From Phoronis ovalis (taxonomy: Eukaryota > Phoronida > Phoronidae), in assembly GCA_028565635.1 (NCBI GenBank), contig JAOXYB010079276.1:1-23245 (forward strand): 23,245 nt of DNA, written 5' to 3'. Numbering within the stretch: the stretch's first letter is position 1; each line of letters starts with the position of its first letter. The translations under genes were made by a program, and so were the position numbers. The notes beneath the pieces are model-generated. The model searched no databases and had not been told where the DNA came from. It saw nothing but the letters and a program-made list of their open reading frames with translations. Below are positions 1 to 11,600 of this stretch, piece by piece.

Positions 1-1082
1 GTTGCTGGCCAATTCTCAGTCTGAACAAATCCATCAGTTGGTGTTCTGTACCTTCTCAACTACCGTCTGAGCTTAACAACTGTCAGTCAATTTTTGTTCA
101 TTTTAATATCTCGAAAAGCAGGAGAATGATAATCCCTTTATTTATACTGATTTATGTATAAAGTATCCGCGAAAGTCTCGAAACCAATCTAATTGCAACT
201 TACAATTATAGTTATAACAGTGGGCTAAGGACCCAGATTCTGTCCTGCCAAAGTTTATCTATTCAGAATGGCTCATCAAGATAGAATAGACGTGGTAGAT
301 AGGCGACGATGGATCCGGATGGATCATGCATTTCCGTTTCTAAGGGTGCATACGTATTTTAAATTCTCCAACAGTGACGGGAGTAACTGGCAGTTTGTGT
401 AATCATATTTATATATATTTTCCCGCATTGCTGTATATGAGAACATTTTGTATGAATTTGTTGGAATCTACAGAATAATTTATTTCACCTCAAAAAGTCA
501 GATGTATTTATTGACAATAAATAATTCAAATACAGCCCAAGAAATTCTTCAATTTTACAGTTTTATATCTAATAAATGTATATATATATTATTTACAACA
601 TAGAACAAGCAACATTATAATATATTGGTGAATTTTTACATAATTTGTAAGTACACAATCGTATACAGTATAAAGAATGCAGTAGTTGCAAAAGTCCACT
701 ATTCATGACTATTTAGTAGAGCCCAGGTACACATGTTTATATAAGAATACACATATTATTATTATTTATAATTCTGGACAACATATACAGGCTGACATAT
801 TAACATTGTTTTTTTCTTGATAAAATTTTGATTTCAATTGAAGAATAATTTCCATAGTTATTCTGTTAACCTAAGGATTTTTTTATTTCTGCAAATTGCA
901 CACCAGCAAGCAGTTAAGCATAAATTTGCTAAAAAAACAGGCAATTTATACGAAATCTAATAAAATGATGCCGCAATAAAATTACATAATACATAAGTAA
1001 AGTTCGGCCATTAGAAAAGAATAACTATACTATATATAAGCAATGCAAAATATAATTTCAATTCATTGTCCTCATAACAAAG
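1..1082. other. AT-rich sequence without a recognisable gene
   Basis: No convincing ORF or RNA gene is seen on either strand. If the unknown minus-strand gene at 1083-1773 is real, this would be its 3' flank; the nearest minus-strand AATAAA is at 882-887, about 200 nt past the stop. Confidence 0.6.
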
Positions 1083-1214
1083 TTAAAAAATCTTGAAAAT
1101 GGATTTTGGCCGTTGTGAATCTGGAACTATGTTTCTTTTTATGAAAACACCGCCATCTTTAGGTAAACCACCCACTTCTTCTTGCTTTTCTTCTTTGTAT
1201 ATGCACCAGTGTAG
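1083..1214 (-). CDS. possible terminal exon of an unknown small gene
   Basis: On the minus strand a CTAACCTAG acceptor is followed by 43 open codons and TAA (1083-1085). The product reads L-H-W-C-I-Y-K-E-E-K, then G-G-L-P-K-D-G-G-V-F-I-K-R-N-I-V-P-D and R-P-K-S-I-F-K-I-F. Its amino-acid composition looks protein-like, but I do not recognise a family. It is in phase with a donor at the end of the open stretch 1566-1773, which would make a two-exon 3' end. No start codon or upstream exon was found before HEATR1. It may be a relic or chance. Confidence 0.35.
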   Translation of the reverse strand, partial: LHWCIYKEEKQEEVGGLPKDGGVFIKRNIVPDSQRPKSIFKIF

Positions 1215-1319
1215 CTAGGTTAGAATATGTTAAATTATTATCAGCTTTTTCAAACCTAGAAATACGAGATATTTTATGTAAAATATCATAGGATGTTTAT
1301 AAATTAGTCATACATCACT

Positions 1320-1555
1320 GAGGGTGTAGGGTCCCCCCCCCCCAGGGTGCAATGATCGCACTTAAAATTGGCGAAGCTCGCACTTAACAAGTAAAGTTAA
1401 CAACCAAAAAAAACAAGTCGCCAAAAGAAAATGCCTCACGGCAAGTTAAGCAATAAAATACCCAAAAAAAAAATGTTTAATGACCGCAGAAAGAAAATGC
1501 TCGCAGCTCGGATTCCACAGACTCCGATGCTCGCGAAAAAAAACCTATAGCCCTC
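1320..1555. mobile_element. small non-autonomous DNA transposon (MITE-like)
   Basis: This 236-bp element has imperfect terminal inverted repeats: GAGGGTGTAGGGT on the left, and the reverse complement of the right end reads GAGGGCTATAGGT. It is flanked by direct repeats ATCACT (1314-1319 and 1556-1561) that look like a target-site duplication. The interior has an 11-C run (1333-1343), A-runs and several CpG-containing GCTCGC motifs, with no ORF. The superfamily is unclear: the duplication could be 6 to 7 bp. If the unknown gene is real, the element occupies its intron, four bases beyond the GTAAAG hexamer at the donor. Confidence 0.6.
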
Positions 1556-1565
1556 ATCACTTTAC

Positions 1566-1773
1566 CTCAGTCTGAAAAGTTTGAGGTAAAAGCATGAAAA
1601 TATTGCCAGCTGACAAAAATAGCCGACCTACTTTTTCGGTAAAGAAAGTGCTATCTGATAGTGAAATTTTGTGCTGGCAGGATATCTCACATTTGTCCGT
1701 CTTCGCAGTGCCGTAGTCGAGGAGTGTAAATGGATGGACGATCGCTGCGTTCGGAGGACATTTCTTCAAAGTG
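1566..1773 (-). CDS. possible internal exon of the same unknown gene
   Basis: This is an open frame between a weak ACTAG acceptor and a good donor (GAG|GTAAAG). It includes A-I-V-H-P-F-T-L-L-D-Y-G and E-K-V-G-R-L-F-L-S-A-G-N-I-F. Joined to 1083-1214 it gives about 112 residues in phase. The segment KVGRLFxSAGxxF followed by LH across the junction weakly resembles the N-terminal KVGEIFSAAGAAF motif of the chromatin protein BAP18 (C17orf49). That similarity is recalled, not searched. The DNA is CpG-rich compared with its surroundings. Confidence 0.3.
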
Positions 1774-2237
1774 CTAGTTTTTTATGAATAAATTGTATAT
1801 CTCGGAGAAATTTTTAAAATTCCAAGAAACCCAACTTTAACAACACATTGGATCAAAATAACACTTAAGTTTTCTGTTTGTGGCAGCAGCAAAATAATAA
1901 TTGTTTAGTCAGGTGCCATTGAATAAAACATAGGATTTTGTCTGATGACATACAATGAGATGCAAGTTCTTTGTGTATTACATATTGGAAATTGCCAAAA
2001 TATGGGATGTGGGACTAATGAGAAGTCCAAATAATGGGATATCGGCTAATCGAGCTGATCACACTGTAGGAGGTCTTAATTCATTACTTTAAACATGATT
2101 GTGTTCTGTCAAAGACTTTCTCAGGAAGTATCTAGCATACTTATGATGAAATCAGATTATTATGTAACAATACTATATAAATATGATTAAACAAAATTGA
2201 CTTTAAAAAATAGTATAAATTGCAGTCACATTGAAAT
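1774..2237. other. gap between HEATR1 3' end and the unknown gene
   Basis: This is non-coding AT-rich DNA. It contains two degenerate direct repeats of about 26 bp at 1997-2022 and 2029-2054 (AAAATATGGGAT... and AAATAATGGGAT..., both ending near TAAT and AG). No promoter or gene is recognised. Confidence 0.5.
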
Positions 2238-2243
2238 TTTATT
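2238..2243 (-). terminator. candidate HEATR1 poly(A) signal
   Basis: This is an AATAAA on the minus strand (TTTATT on the plus strand), 285 nt after the HEATR1 stop. It is the first canonical hexamer I see downstream. Cleavage would be expected near 2215-2228. No transcript evidence is available. Confidence 0.45.
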
Positions 2244-2527
2244 GTTATTTTGTGCTGAAACAGGTCCTTTTTTACAAGTAAATATTAAACATTAAATTTT
2301 CCTAGCTGAACAGTTGAAACTGTAATACCTGCAGATTTAGTTCTAATCATGAATAGCATGTATCGGTGCATGATATCAAAAACATCATAGTACAGGAGAA
2401 AAAGTTGCAATGTTCTCTTAAACTTATGCAAAGAATATGAATATCATTTATAGCCATAAGTACCACACACTAATAAATTGATAAATTAATGGTTTGTGAT
2501 GCCCCAGAAGTGGGAATGGCTGAGGCT

Positions 2528-2616
2528 TTAAAAGTATTTCTGCAGCGGTTCTCCTAGAATCTTCTCCATCTCACTGATGACATGTTGACACTGCTGTTCA
2601 ACTTCAAATGATTCAT
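2528..2616 (-). CDS. HEATR1: HEATR1 last coding exon
   Basis: It encodes E-V-E-Q-Q-C-Q-H-V-I and E-K-I-L-G-E-P-L-Q-K-Y-F followed by TAA, matching the human C-terminus VEHQCQKTIQ and VLGEPLQSYF. The acceptor is TATTTTAG. The 3' UTR continues leftwards. Confidence 0.97.
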
Positions 2617-5600
2617 CTAAAATAGAACAAAATGTCAAGTACAAAAAAATATAATCAATAAACAGTCCGAGTTGCCAGTAATAGGTCAGAACAAAATTCC
2701 CCGACTTTTCTGTGACTAAATATTGGTTTTCCCTGACAAAACACAGAGACTTCAACGACCTTTTCCCCTATAGCCGTCCATGCCTAAGCTTTCAATTATT
2801 TTCTAAAGAGTCCGGCAAAATGTAAAATGTTTCCCATCCGTGGCAGTGCCTCACACATCTCACAAATGATCACATTAAGGTTTAAGCCATATATCTGCAT
2901 CACTCCTGTGTACTTTGCAGCTGTGCTTTCTGTCATTACAGCACATGCTATTTATCGGATTTACATCTGCAACATAATTCAAAAGTAGCAGGATGTTGCA
3001 AAGCATCAACATTTGTACCAATTAATTACAAGACAATTATCATGTTTATGTAAAGCAGTACTGGATACAATACATGTCAAATATTCGGATTTGAATTTGA
3101 CCTACTTCTCAAGGTCATTTTAAAATGTCACCTAGTCCAATACATCCACCAATTTATGGCCTTCGTGAATCCACCTTCGAAATGGAAGCAATGTGACATG
3201 CCCTCTTGGGAAAAAATATGGCCACAAGTCGGCCATATTGGAAGTGATCAAGGTCAAAATTATAACCTACCTGTCCTTAGATTTGTATTTATCGTGTACC
3301 AAATCTGCCATAGCCTTATACTATTTTGATATTTTGACCTTCAGTAAAAAAAATTCCAACTTTTCTCCGGCTTTGCTGAAAACTAAATTTCCAATTATCC
3401 TGACTTCCAGACTGCTGGCAACCCTGACAGTTTATAGAACGATAAATAGTATTAATAGTTTCTTTCTGTTTTTATAAAATGTATGCGATGCTTTTTGCAA
3501 GCACTATTATCTGGAAACTTCCTGCAAGCTTTAGTTCACGTTGTATTTAATGAAAACATGACTTTTAACATGTGGTACACTGCACCTACTATAATGATTA
3601 TGGTCCCTGAAATAACCGTATGAAAAAAATTAACTATTAATGTGTGTTAAAAGGCATACCTTCCATTAGTTCTGCCAAAAATGGAATAGTTTCTGGAAGC
3701 AATGTCATGTAATCTTCTCCAAGCTTGTTACAGAACTCCTGCAGGACCTTTAATGCAGCAAATCTGACCTGTAGATGAAAATACATTGGAGTTGTTTAAA
3801 ATATACTATGGATTACAGATATTAGGTATTAATTTTTTTTGAACACATGCCCTGTACTAAAATAGACTTCGTCATACGAGCTTCTTCTGTAGTCTTCACT
3901 AAAAAAGCTCACCTTTTATGTAATGTTGTGGCAGTGTTCTTGTAAGATGTGAAAGAATAATCCACTGCATTAGGCCAAACTTCTTTAAAATAGCAATTTT
4001 TACACTGTTTACAGTAAACTCACCTTTGCTGAAGAATGTTTGGTTTTCAAACAGACTTGATAATTCAGAGGTTTCCAGGAGGCATCATCACCACTGGCAA
4101 CAGCAAACTGTGCTATACATGGTACAACATGCTTAGAGATGCGCTCTTCATAAACAACATCACCACCTTGCATGTTCTCAATCTGCAAAGACGTGTTATG
4201 CATCATTATTAATAACACTTTCTTTTACTTTATAATACATTATTTCAACTATACGGCAGTATGTCTTATTTTTAAGTTTGCAATGAGTCTTTCTATAAGC
4301 TGCCTAATTACATGATCGGCCAGAAGTGGCATTTGGATAATGGCTGAAATCTCTTTCTGAACATGTACATTTTGAATTTACAAGTCAACCTCCAATCGGG
4401 GATCCTGTGCTTGTAATAGCTAACTAAGGTACTTTGGCCATAATCTCTTTTTACATTTACATAAAACGAAACATTTAGAAACAAAGGCAAATTACTTTTT
4501 CCAGTTTTCAAATGTACTAAATATGTATAGACAAATGAGATTGACAAAGCTAATAAACAAATAAAAGCTATGAAAGAACTTAATACCTGGTCAACTAAAG
4601 CCTGCATGATTGTGTCAAACCTTTCTTTGTTAACAAATCCTTCGCTGTCATAAAGAAAACAGTTGTACAGAGAGTTCAGCACATTCTGTAGTAATGCGGA
4701 TGCTTTTTCATCATTTTTAGCATTTTTCTCACCAAACAGATTTGTTTCTAAAAATAACAGCAAATTTAATGTTTTCAAAATTTAAATGCCAACAAAGAAT
4801 GACCCTAAGATTGTAGACCACTGTGGGTAAGTAAAACTTATTCCATAAAAAATTTTCAAGAAGTTTTATGCTTCAGAAATGACTAATAATTGGTTAAGAG
4901 TCAAATAAAGGATCTATATATTTTCATACTCTTATTTCAGCTTGAAACATTACTTCACAGTATTACCAAGAAGTAACCCTTAAAATAAAAGTTTCCATCT
5001 CAACGGTGTAACCATGGTAGGTTTTCGCAAATCCTTGGAATTATTAAAACAACTACATGTACATATTGAAATTACATTGCCTGGACCATAATATCAACAA
5101 CAGCAGACTCTCCACAACCAATCTTACCAGTTTTTTCAATGTTCAGAGCATCAAGAAGATTAGTGGCATTCTTGATAATATGTCCAGCAAACAATGTGAA
5201 AAGTCCTTTTAACCTGTCCGAGAGACTAACAGACAGCTTATAGAATGCAAGGAGGCGATCTTTGTGATCATCACCACGACTAGCCCAGTCAAACAACTGA
5301 AAAATAGTAAAATTTTATTACATGAACATTCTGGATTAAAATCCTTAACCTATTCAGTTTTGTTATTGTCATATGAAATTTAGGTACATCTAGCTGATTC
5401 AGTTTTGTTATGGTCATATACATTTTAGGTACATTTGATTCAGTTTTGTTATTGTCATATAAATTTTAGGTACATTTGATTCAGTTTTGTTATTATCATA
5501 TAAATTGTAGGTACATTTGATTCAGCTTTGTTATTGTCACATAAATTTTAGGCACATTTGATAAAATTGACTATTGTCATATAATTTTAGGTACATTTGA

Positions 5601-8600
5601 CAGTAGCTCCAGAATAATATTCAGTAGTGAATAGAACTTTTCTGACTACGGTCAATTTAAAGAAAAAGCCAACTGGATGCCTGTACAATTTGAGTAGAAT
5701 GTGCCATTGTGCAAAATAGCTATAACAAAACTAACTTGTAACTTGCAAAAGGAGACTTTGACATAATGCAAAGTTATAACTAACCTTGAAGAACATTGGT
5801 CTAAAAGTAGCTTCTGACAATTTCATCACCATTGTGATAACACAGTCCAGCACTGCTTCTTCTAGTCTCGAAATTGCGAGAAGTGGCAGCTGAAATAGAA
5901 AATTATCCGAGATATTTCACTGTGAGCATGAAAGTGAAATTTACTGTCTTGAAGAGATAAATTGTTGTCGTCACAGAAATCATTACAGCTTCGGAATAAA
6001 TTGGGATATTTCACTTCATTGTCAATTTCTTCAATTATTTTAAATCAATGCTATGAAGATATTCTAAATAATGAAAATAATGATGCCATATATGATCGTT
6101 TTTTGTTGTTTTTTTTGCTTATGTTTACATTTCCTAACTTTTTGCTCTGTATTCCATTTAGTTTACTTCACAAGCATGGTGGATATAAATTTGAAAGGTT
6201 CCTCTTAGTCTTTACCAAAGCCACACCAGTCAAGCTAGCAAAATTGTTGACCGAGAATATGCTTGAACAATCTTCCATTAAAGTAATTAAAACAACTTCT
6301 CTAAAAAATTGAGTATTCCGGTCCCAATAGGCACCTTGATTTCTATGCTTCTAAGAAAAAAATCTCACCTGTGGATGGGTGCAACGTAAATCCATTGCAG
6401 AAAGGAAAAAGTTGACAATCTGTGTGTAGTGAGTATTAAGATCAATTTTCTCCATATGACTGATGTGGTCTGATAATACCATCATCAACCACGGAATGTT
6501 TTGCTACAAAAAAACTAAATATATTGTTTCTTTTTAAGTATTTAATTTTATTCTAATGCAAAGAGATGGCAAACTATTTACTTAAATAAAATAATGTTTT
6601 CAAAATATAATTAAGATGTTATGCAACAAGTAATAATTGACTGCAAAAAGAATTGTAATTATAATATTGTTTATATACTTAGCAGTAAAAATTTTCCACC
6701 AACAATATCTGTTTTTTCTCAAACATACAGTATTGTATGGAAGAACTAGCACCAGGTGTCACTAGTCACAAGATCTTTAGCAATCAGTACGGCAGAGTAG
6801 TTACTATAGGCCATCCCAGTTAATTTCTCATTTGGTAGCACACTGGTAATTCACATCCCGCCCAGTACAGTGAAGTATCGTGGAACTTTGAGATTAAATA
6901 AAACTATCAAATCAACAAAGTTTCCGGGGATCCCAAGATTTTCATCCTTGTCTTCTCTCAATTACTAAAGCATTCAATTTACACCAGCATGACCAATTAA
7001 TTAAAAGCTGGTTAGAAACCTATCCGCGACACCTAGCAAGAAATCCGACGAAGTAATCCGATCGCACAAATCCTAGATCCAGCCTGGGGACTAGTCTTCA
7101 ACAAACATTAGCAAGAACATTTCTCATAGTAAAGAAACTTATCCCGGCTAATTTTGTACCTATTCGCTCAAATAGTACTATTAGGAACCCACGAGGACCA
7201 TTTATATCCACTGGGATATAGTATTTGATATGCTGGTGCCTTCAAAGCACAATTTTACCAATAGGTAAAAACAGAAGCTTTTGAATTCATCTTACTAGAT
7301 AGTAGTGACCTGGGGATATCTGCCGCTGTCATTTGTTGATATATTTTTGAGAGTCTTTCATTGCTGTGAATGTTGTGTAGGAGTCTGGGACTTCATTAGC
7401 GAATGTTACTCACCACATTTTCAAACTGTATATTTTCGTAGCACTTTACAACAGCAGGTATAAGCACACGCGGAGGAATACTTTCAGACAAGAGCGACCT
7501 GATGGCTTTCAGTCGTAAATATAAGTGTGACTTCTGGGATAGCTCTGCAAGTTCAACGCGACACGACAAACTGGTACACTGAAAGTAATGTTCAATTATT
7601 TTTTCTTTTTACGAATTATAAACCTTGTAAACTAAAGTTTTGCAAAACATCAGTACTTTAAATTGCACACCTTGCTTCCAGTGAATAATGGAGAATACAG
7701 ATCAAAACTAAGTTACCGTAATATGTAAGTCAAAGATTGTGATATGCTCACAAATAAATTTAGAAAAAGTTTACATAACAGCAGGTAAAGAAAGCCCCTC
7801 ACATATGCATATTATTTTACAAATTAAAGCCATGATATTAAATTTATGAGTAACTATATATTAATAAGTATATTTAATGCTAGACATATTATTCTTTTTC
7901 ATGCATCACTGATTGAAAAACTATTATTTCTGTTATTTACCAATGCATGCAATTACTCGTAAAAACAATTATTACTCCCCGTGACATAATGGCATGAGGT
8001 ACTATTTTATGACTGTTCAGTACATTTATGCAACTTGCGATGTAACAAATAATGGAATTGCATCTCATTGCAAATGGTTACTAGTATATTAAATATCAAC
8101 AGCCATATAGGAGAATGATCAAATACATATAATTGGATGCCAGACAAAAATTACATCAAACGAAATGTTAAAGGGTAAAACTAATAATTGTTATATTAAT
8201 TAAAGCACTGACATTTAAAAATAAATTGTATTCAAACATAAAAGCTACCTGCGTAAACTACTAATTAGATACCTGCATGAACCAGTAGCATCAGTTATCT
8301 GCAAAACATCCTTGTTTGGGGCATTTACACTTAACACAAATGCACAAACAGTGTATAGAATATTAACATTTTATCTAGTATATATGTTAAGGACTTGCAT
8401 TAAAACTATCATATGTCATGTATATTCTATTCTCTTGAGAGAGCATTGTGCTATCACCCAATTATAAACTCTTCAGTCACCATAGAGATTAAATTTTAAT
8501 CAATTAGTTTATGAAATGTAATACGATAATACGAATTCAATATATCAGACAAGATACATTTAAATTATATTCACTGCTTATTTACGAGCATTTGCTAAAT

Positions 8601-11600
8601 AATGTTTAGTTCGGCAATGTTCAGTGTCGACCATCAGAGAGGCAGGATTACAAATATTACTGATGGTGGCAGAGGACCATTAGGTGGATTAGATTCTGGT
8701 GCTGGAATGTCTTTTGGCTCAGGAAACGATTTAAGTGTACCGATATATGGTTATGTACTACCAATCAATGACATAGTGGTATTTGTAACGAATACTTTAG
8801 TCTGTGTAGTGCTACTTCATGCAGAGATGAGAAATTCATCAACAAACATAACACTCACTGCTACATCCATTACGAACATTTTAACTGTTATTCCGCCTTT
8901 ACCGATTTTAATTTATTTATTCAGTATGGGAAATTATGAAGAATGGATACCTTATGAGTGGTGTTATGTTTTTAAATACACGCTTCTTAATCTACCAGCC
9001 ATGTTTCATACAATTTCAATATGGCTGACAGTAGCTTTGGCCGCACAGAGATATTTAACCCTCAGATATGCATTTAGAACAGTACAGATTGTTACTAAAC
9101 AACGGACAATAATAGCTATTTTTATTATTTACCTCCTAGTTATTGCAAGCAACCTAACAAATTTTTTCGAAGCAAGTTACATTTTAGTTAAACTGCAATC
9201 CCGAATACATAGAAAGGAAACGATTATTGGCTGCAAAGAAAAACTACAAACATGGGTAAATGACACATATTACAACTCCTGTTATTGGTCGAGAGGATTT
9301 TTTGTGTACATTATTCCGTGCGTATTATTAATTGCATTTAATGGTCTACTGATACAATATTTGCGAGTGGCCCATAAACGCCGAAATCAACTAAAGCGTC
9401 AAACCAGTAAACAAGAAGAAGAAAAGTACCATATAACATTTATGCTGATCATTATTGTGAGCATACTTCTGCTAGTAGAAGTCCCGAGTGGACTTATATT
9501 TACCTTGTTCGTGTTACCAAACACGATTGGTGTGACAGTTATTTCACCTGCTACACAGGTCAAGGCCATTTTGATAGCAGATTTATTCATCAATCTGAGT
9601 TATTCGGCAAACTTTGTCCTGTACTGTGTTATGAGTGATAAATTCAGAAAAGTTTTCAAAAAAATATTTATCTGTAAGTTAAAGATGTCATTACCTTGGA
9701 AACAGAAAGTATGGCATATAAAAACAAGTGCAATTATTGAGTAACACTTGAAGACATCCTAGCCATGAGCAGCAAAATAAATGTACTTGTCAGTTAATAT
9801 CACTAAATTAAACTCAATTGTTATAGTATACATGTGCGTGTGTGCTTGTGCGTAACTACAGATACATACATACGCATAACAATTTATAAATTTCTAAAGC
9901 CCCTATTGCTATATTATGAATCACCTGATCCTCTAATTTACCCTCCAGATTTCAAGTGGGCAGCAGAAAAGATAGATAGCGTCAAAGAGACTGAAAAGAG
10001 ACCTGCCAGAAAAATCATGAATGTCTCAACACAGTTAACATTGAACCAATTAGTGCACTGCCTGCTATCCAATTTTAGTTAACGAATATTGTTTGGCACA
10101 ATTTATTCACACTTTAAATTTTAAGTTAAATTTTAGCTAATTAAATGAAAAGTCAAACCAAAGTAATTAATAATACATATTTTGTAAGTGTACAACTCAA
10201 ACTTTCTAAATCTGTAATTAGTTTTTCTCTGAGTAGATCTGTGATCTGTACCTTTGTTATTTCAGGTTAAAATGTTAAGTCTTTGAAATTAATGTAAAAT
10301 TCAAGAGAAGTCAAGTATAAGTTAAAAAAAACAACACTTTTTACATGTAGTTGAAGCTTTGTACAAATGATCTTTACATATATAGCTATACAATTGATTT
10401 TGGAAATTTTACTTTGTTCATAAGATATGAATTTTAAAAGTTTATGCATCAGAAAAAAATCAACAAAATTGAGATGACAAAAATTTGAAAATTCATATTT
10501 TTTTAACAAAGTTAAGTTTCAAAAGTCTGAGAGTTTTGTAACTATACAGTACAGATAAGGAATCATTGTTCAGAGTTTCAACTTATCAGTATGAGGGTGT
10601 TTTTTAGCTTACAAGTACATTCCCTTGAATTTTACATTTCAAAAATGTGCTATTTTACCCCTAAATGGCAACCGCCCAGGTCTCATGACACACTCAGATT
10701 TAGAAAGTTTGAGTGTATACTTTCAAAATATATACTTTTGTCTGTTTATCTTATCATTTAATAAGCTAAAATGAACAATATTCGCTTCCTTACTGCTTGA
10801 AAGCACTTGCTTGACTAGCAAAGGATGTTGTGGGATCATTAGCCTATTTAATGGTCTGGGTTTGGCGGCCACTCCCTCAGTTGAGAAAGTGCATCATTTA
10901 AAAGTACCTCATGATTAATCAGATATCTCATGATCATAATAATTATAGTAATGTCTGGAGGGAGTGTACCTGTACATGAAGTTTAACATGAACTTTAATA
11001 TTTTTTAATATATGAAAAATAGCTGCCTAAATATATTGATACCATAGTTAAAAACATCTACATGATAGCATTTTGCTGTATAACAGAGAATGGTGTAGAA
11101 ATATATTTCTAAAAGAAAATGTGGAAACCACAGAAAACATATGCCAACAAGTGACAGTCTTTGGCTGCCACTGTTTTGTATTCTGTCTAAAAGTAAAACA
11201 AATGTATAATGCTTGATTGCAGAGACAATCACATCTGGCAGACTTTATGCAGGTGTGCTGCTTGGTGGCAATGGTACTGTACGTAATGTATACATGCCAC
11301 ATGTCATATCTTGGCTTATATTCCAGAAAGTCTAGTAGCCCTGCCAATTATGTATGCAGTTGTAGCAGTTTACAATAGCATGTAGGTGCTGTAATTGAAC
11401 TGTAACCATTACAATTATAATGCGCCTAACTGTTGTGAAATAAGTTTCGTTATGCAATTCAAATTCCAATGAAAGCTGGATTCAAGTAAACCAGTGGCAT
11501 ATATGAACATCAAACTGAACCTTCTATTCTTAGTAGGAACAAGAAGCATGCAAACATTGACAAAAGCATTAATTTTGGAAACTTATGGCATAAAAAGCAC

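Noticed and set aside
3193-3477. 94-codon plus-strand ORF in the last HEATR1 intron
   Set aside because: It overlaps the hairpin and half-site block, has no recognisable motif and looks like a chance frame.
5962-6312. 116-codon plus-strand ORF in a HEATR1 intron
   Set aside because: Rich in Leu, Phe, Ser and Asn from AT-rich DNA, with no recognisable domain or regulatory context.
7671-7707. A 37-nt in-phase microexon (encoding F-D-L-Y-S-P-L-F)
   Set aside because: Considered as the link to exon 7414-7578 before 11958-12057 was found. Splice sites are weak and it is no longer needed.
9834-10082. 82-codon plus-strand ORF just after the GPCR
   Set aside because: It starts at a GTG in a TG-rich run, lies beyond the receptor's poly(A) signal and shows no family resemblance. 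Probably chance.
11005-11347. Two overlapping minus-strand ORFs in the giant intron
   Set aside because: Overlap in different frames, low-complexity hydrophobic composition and no good splice sites. WFPHFLL looked like the HEATR1 LPHF motif, but the true exon is at 11958-12057.
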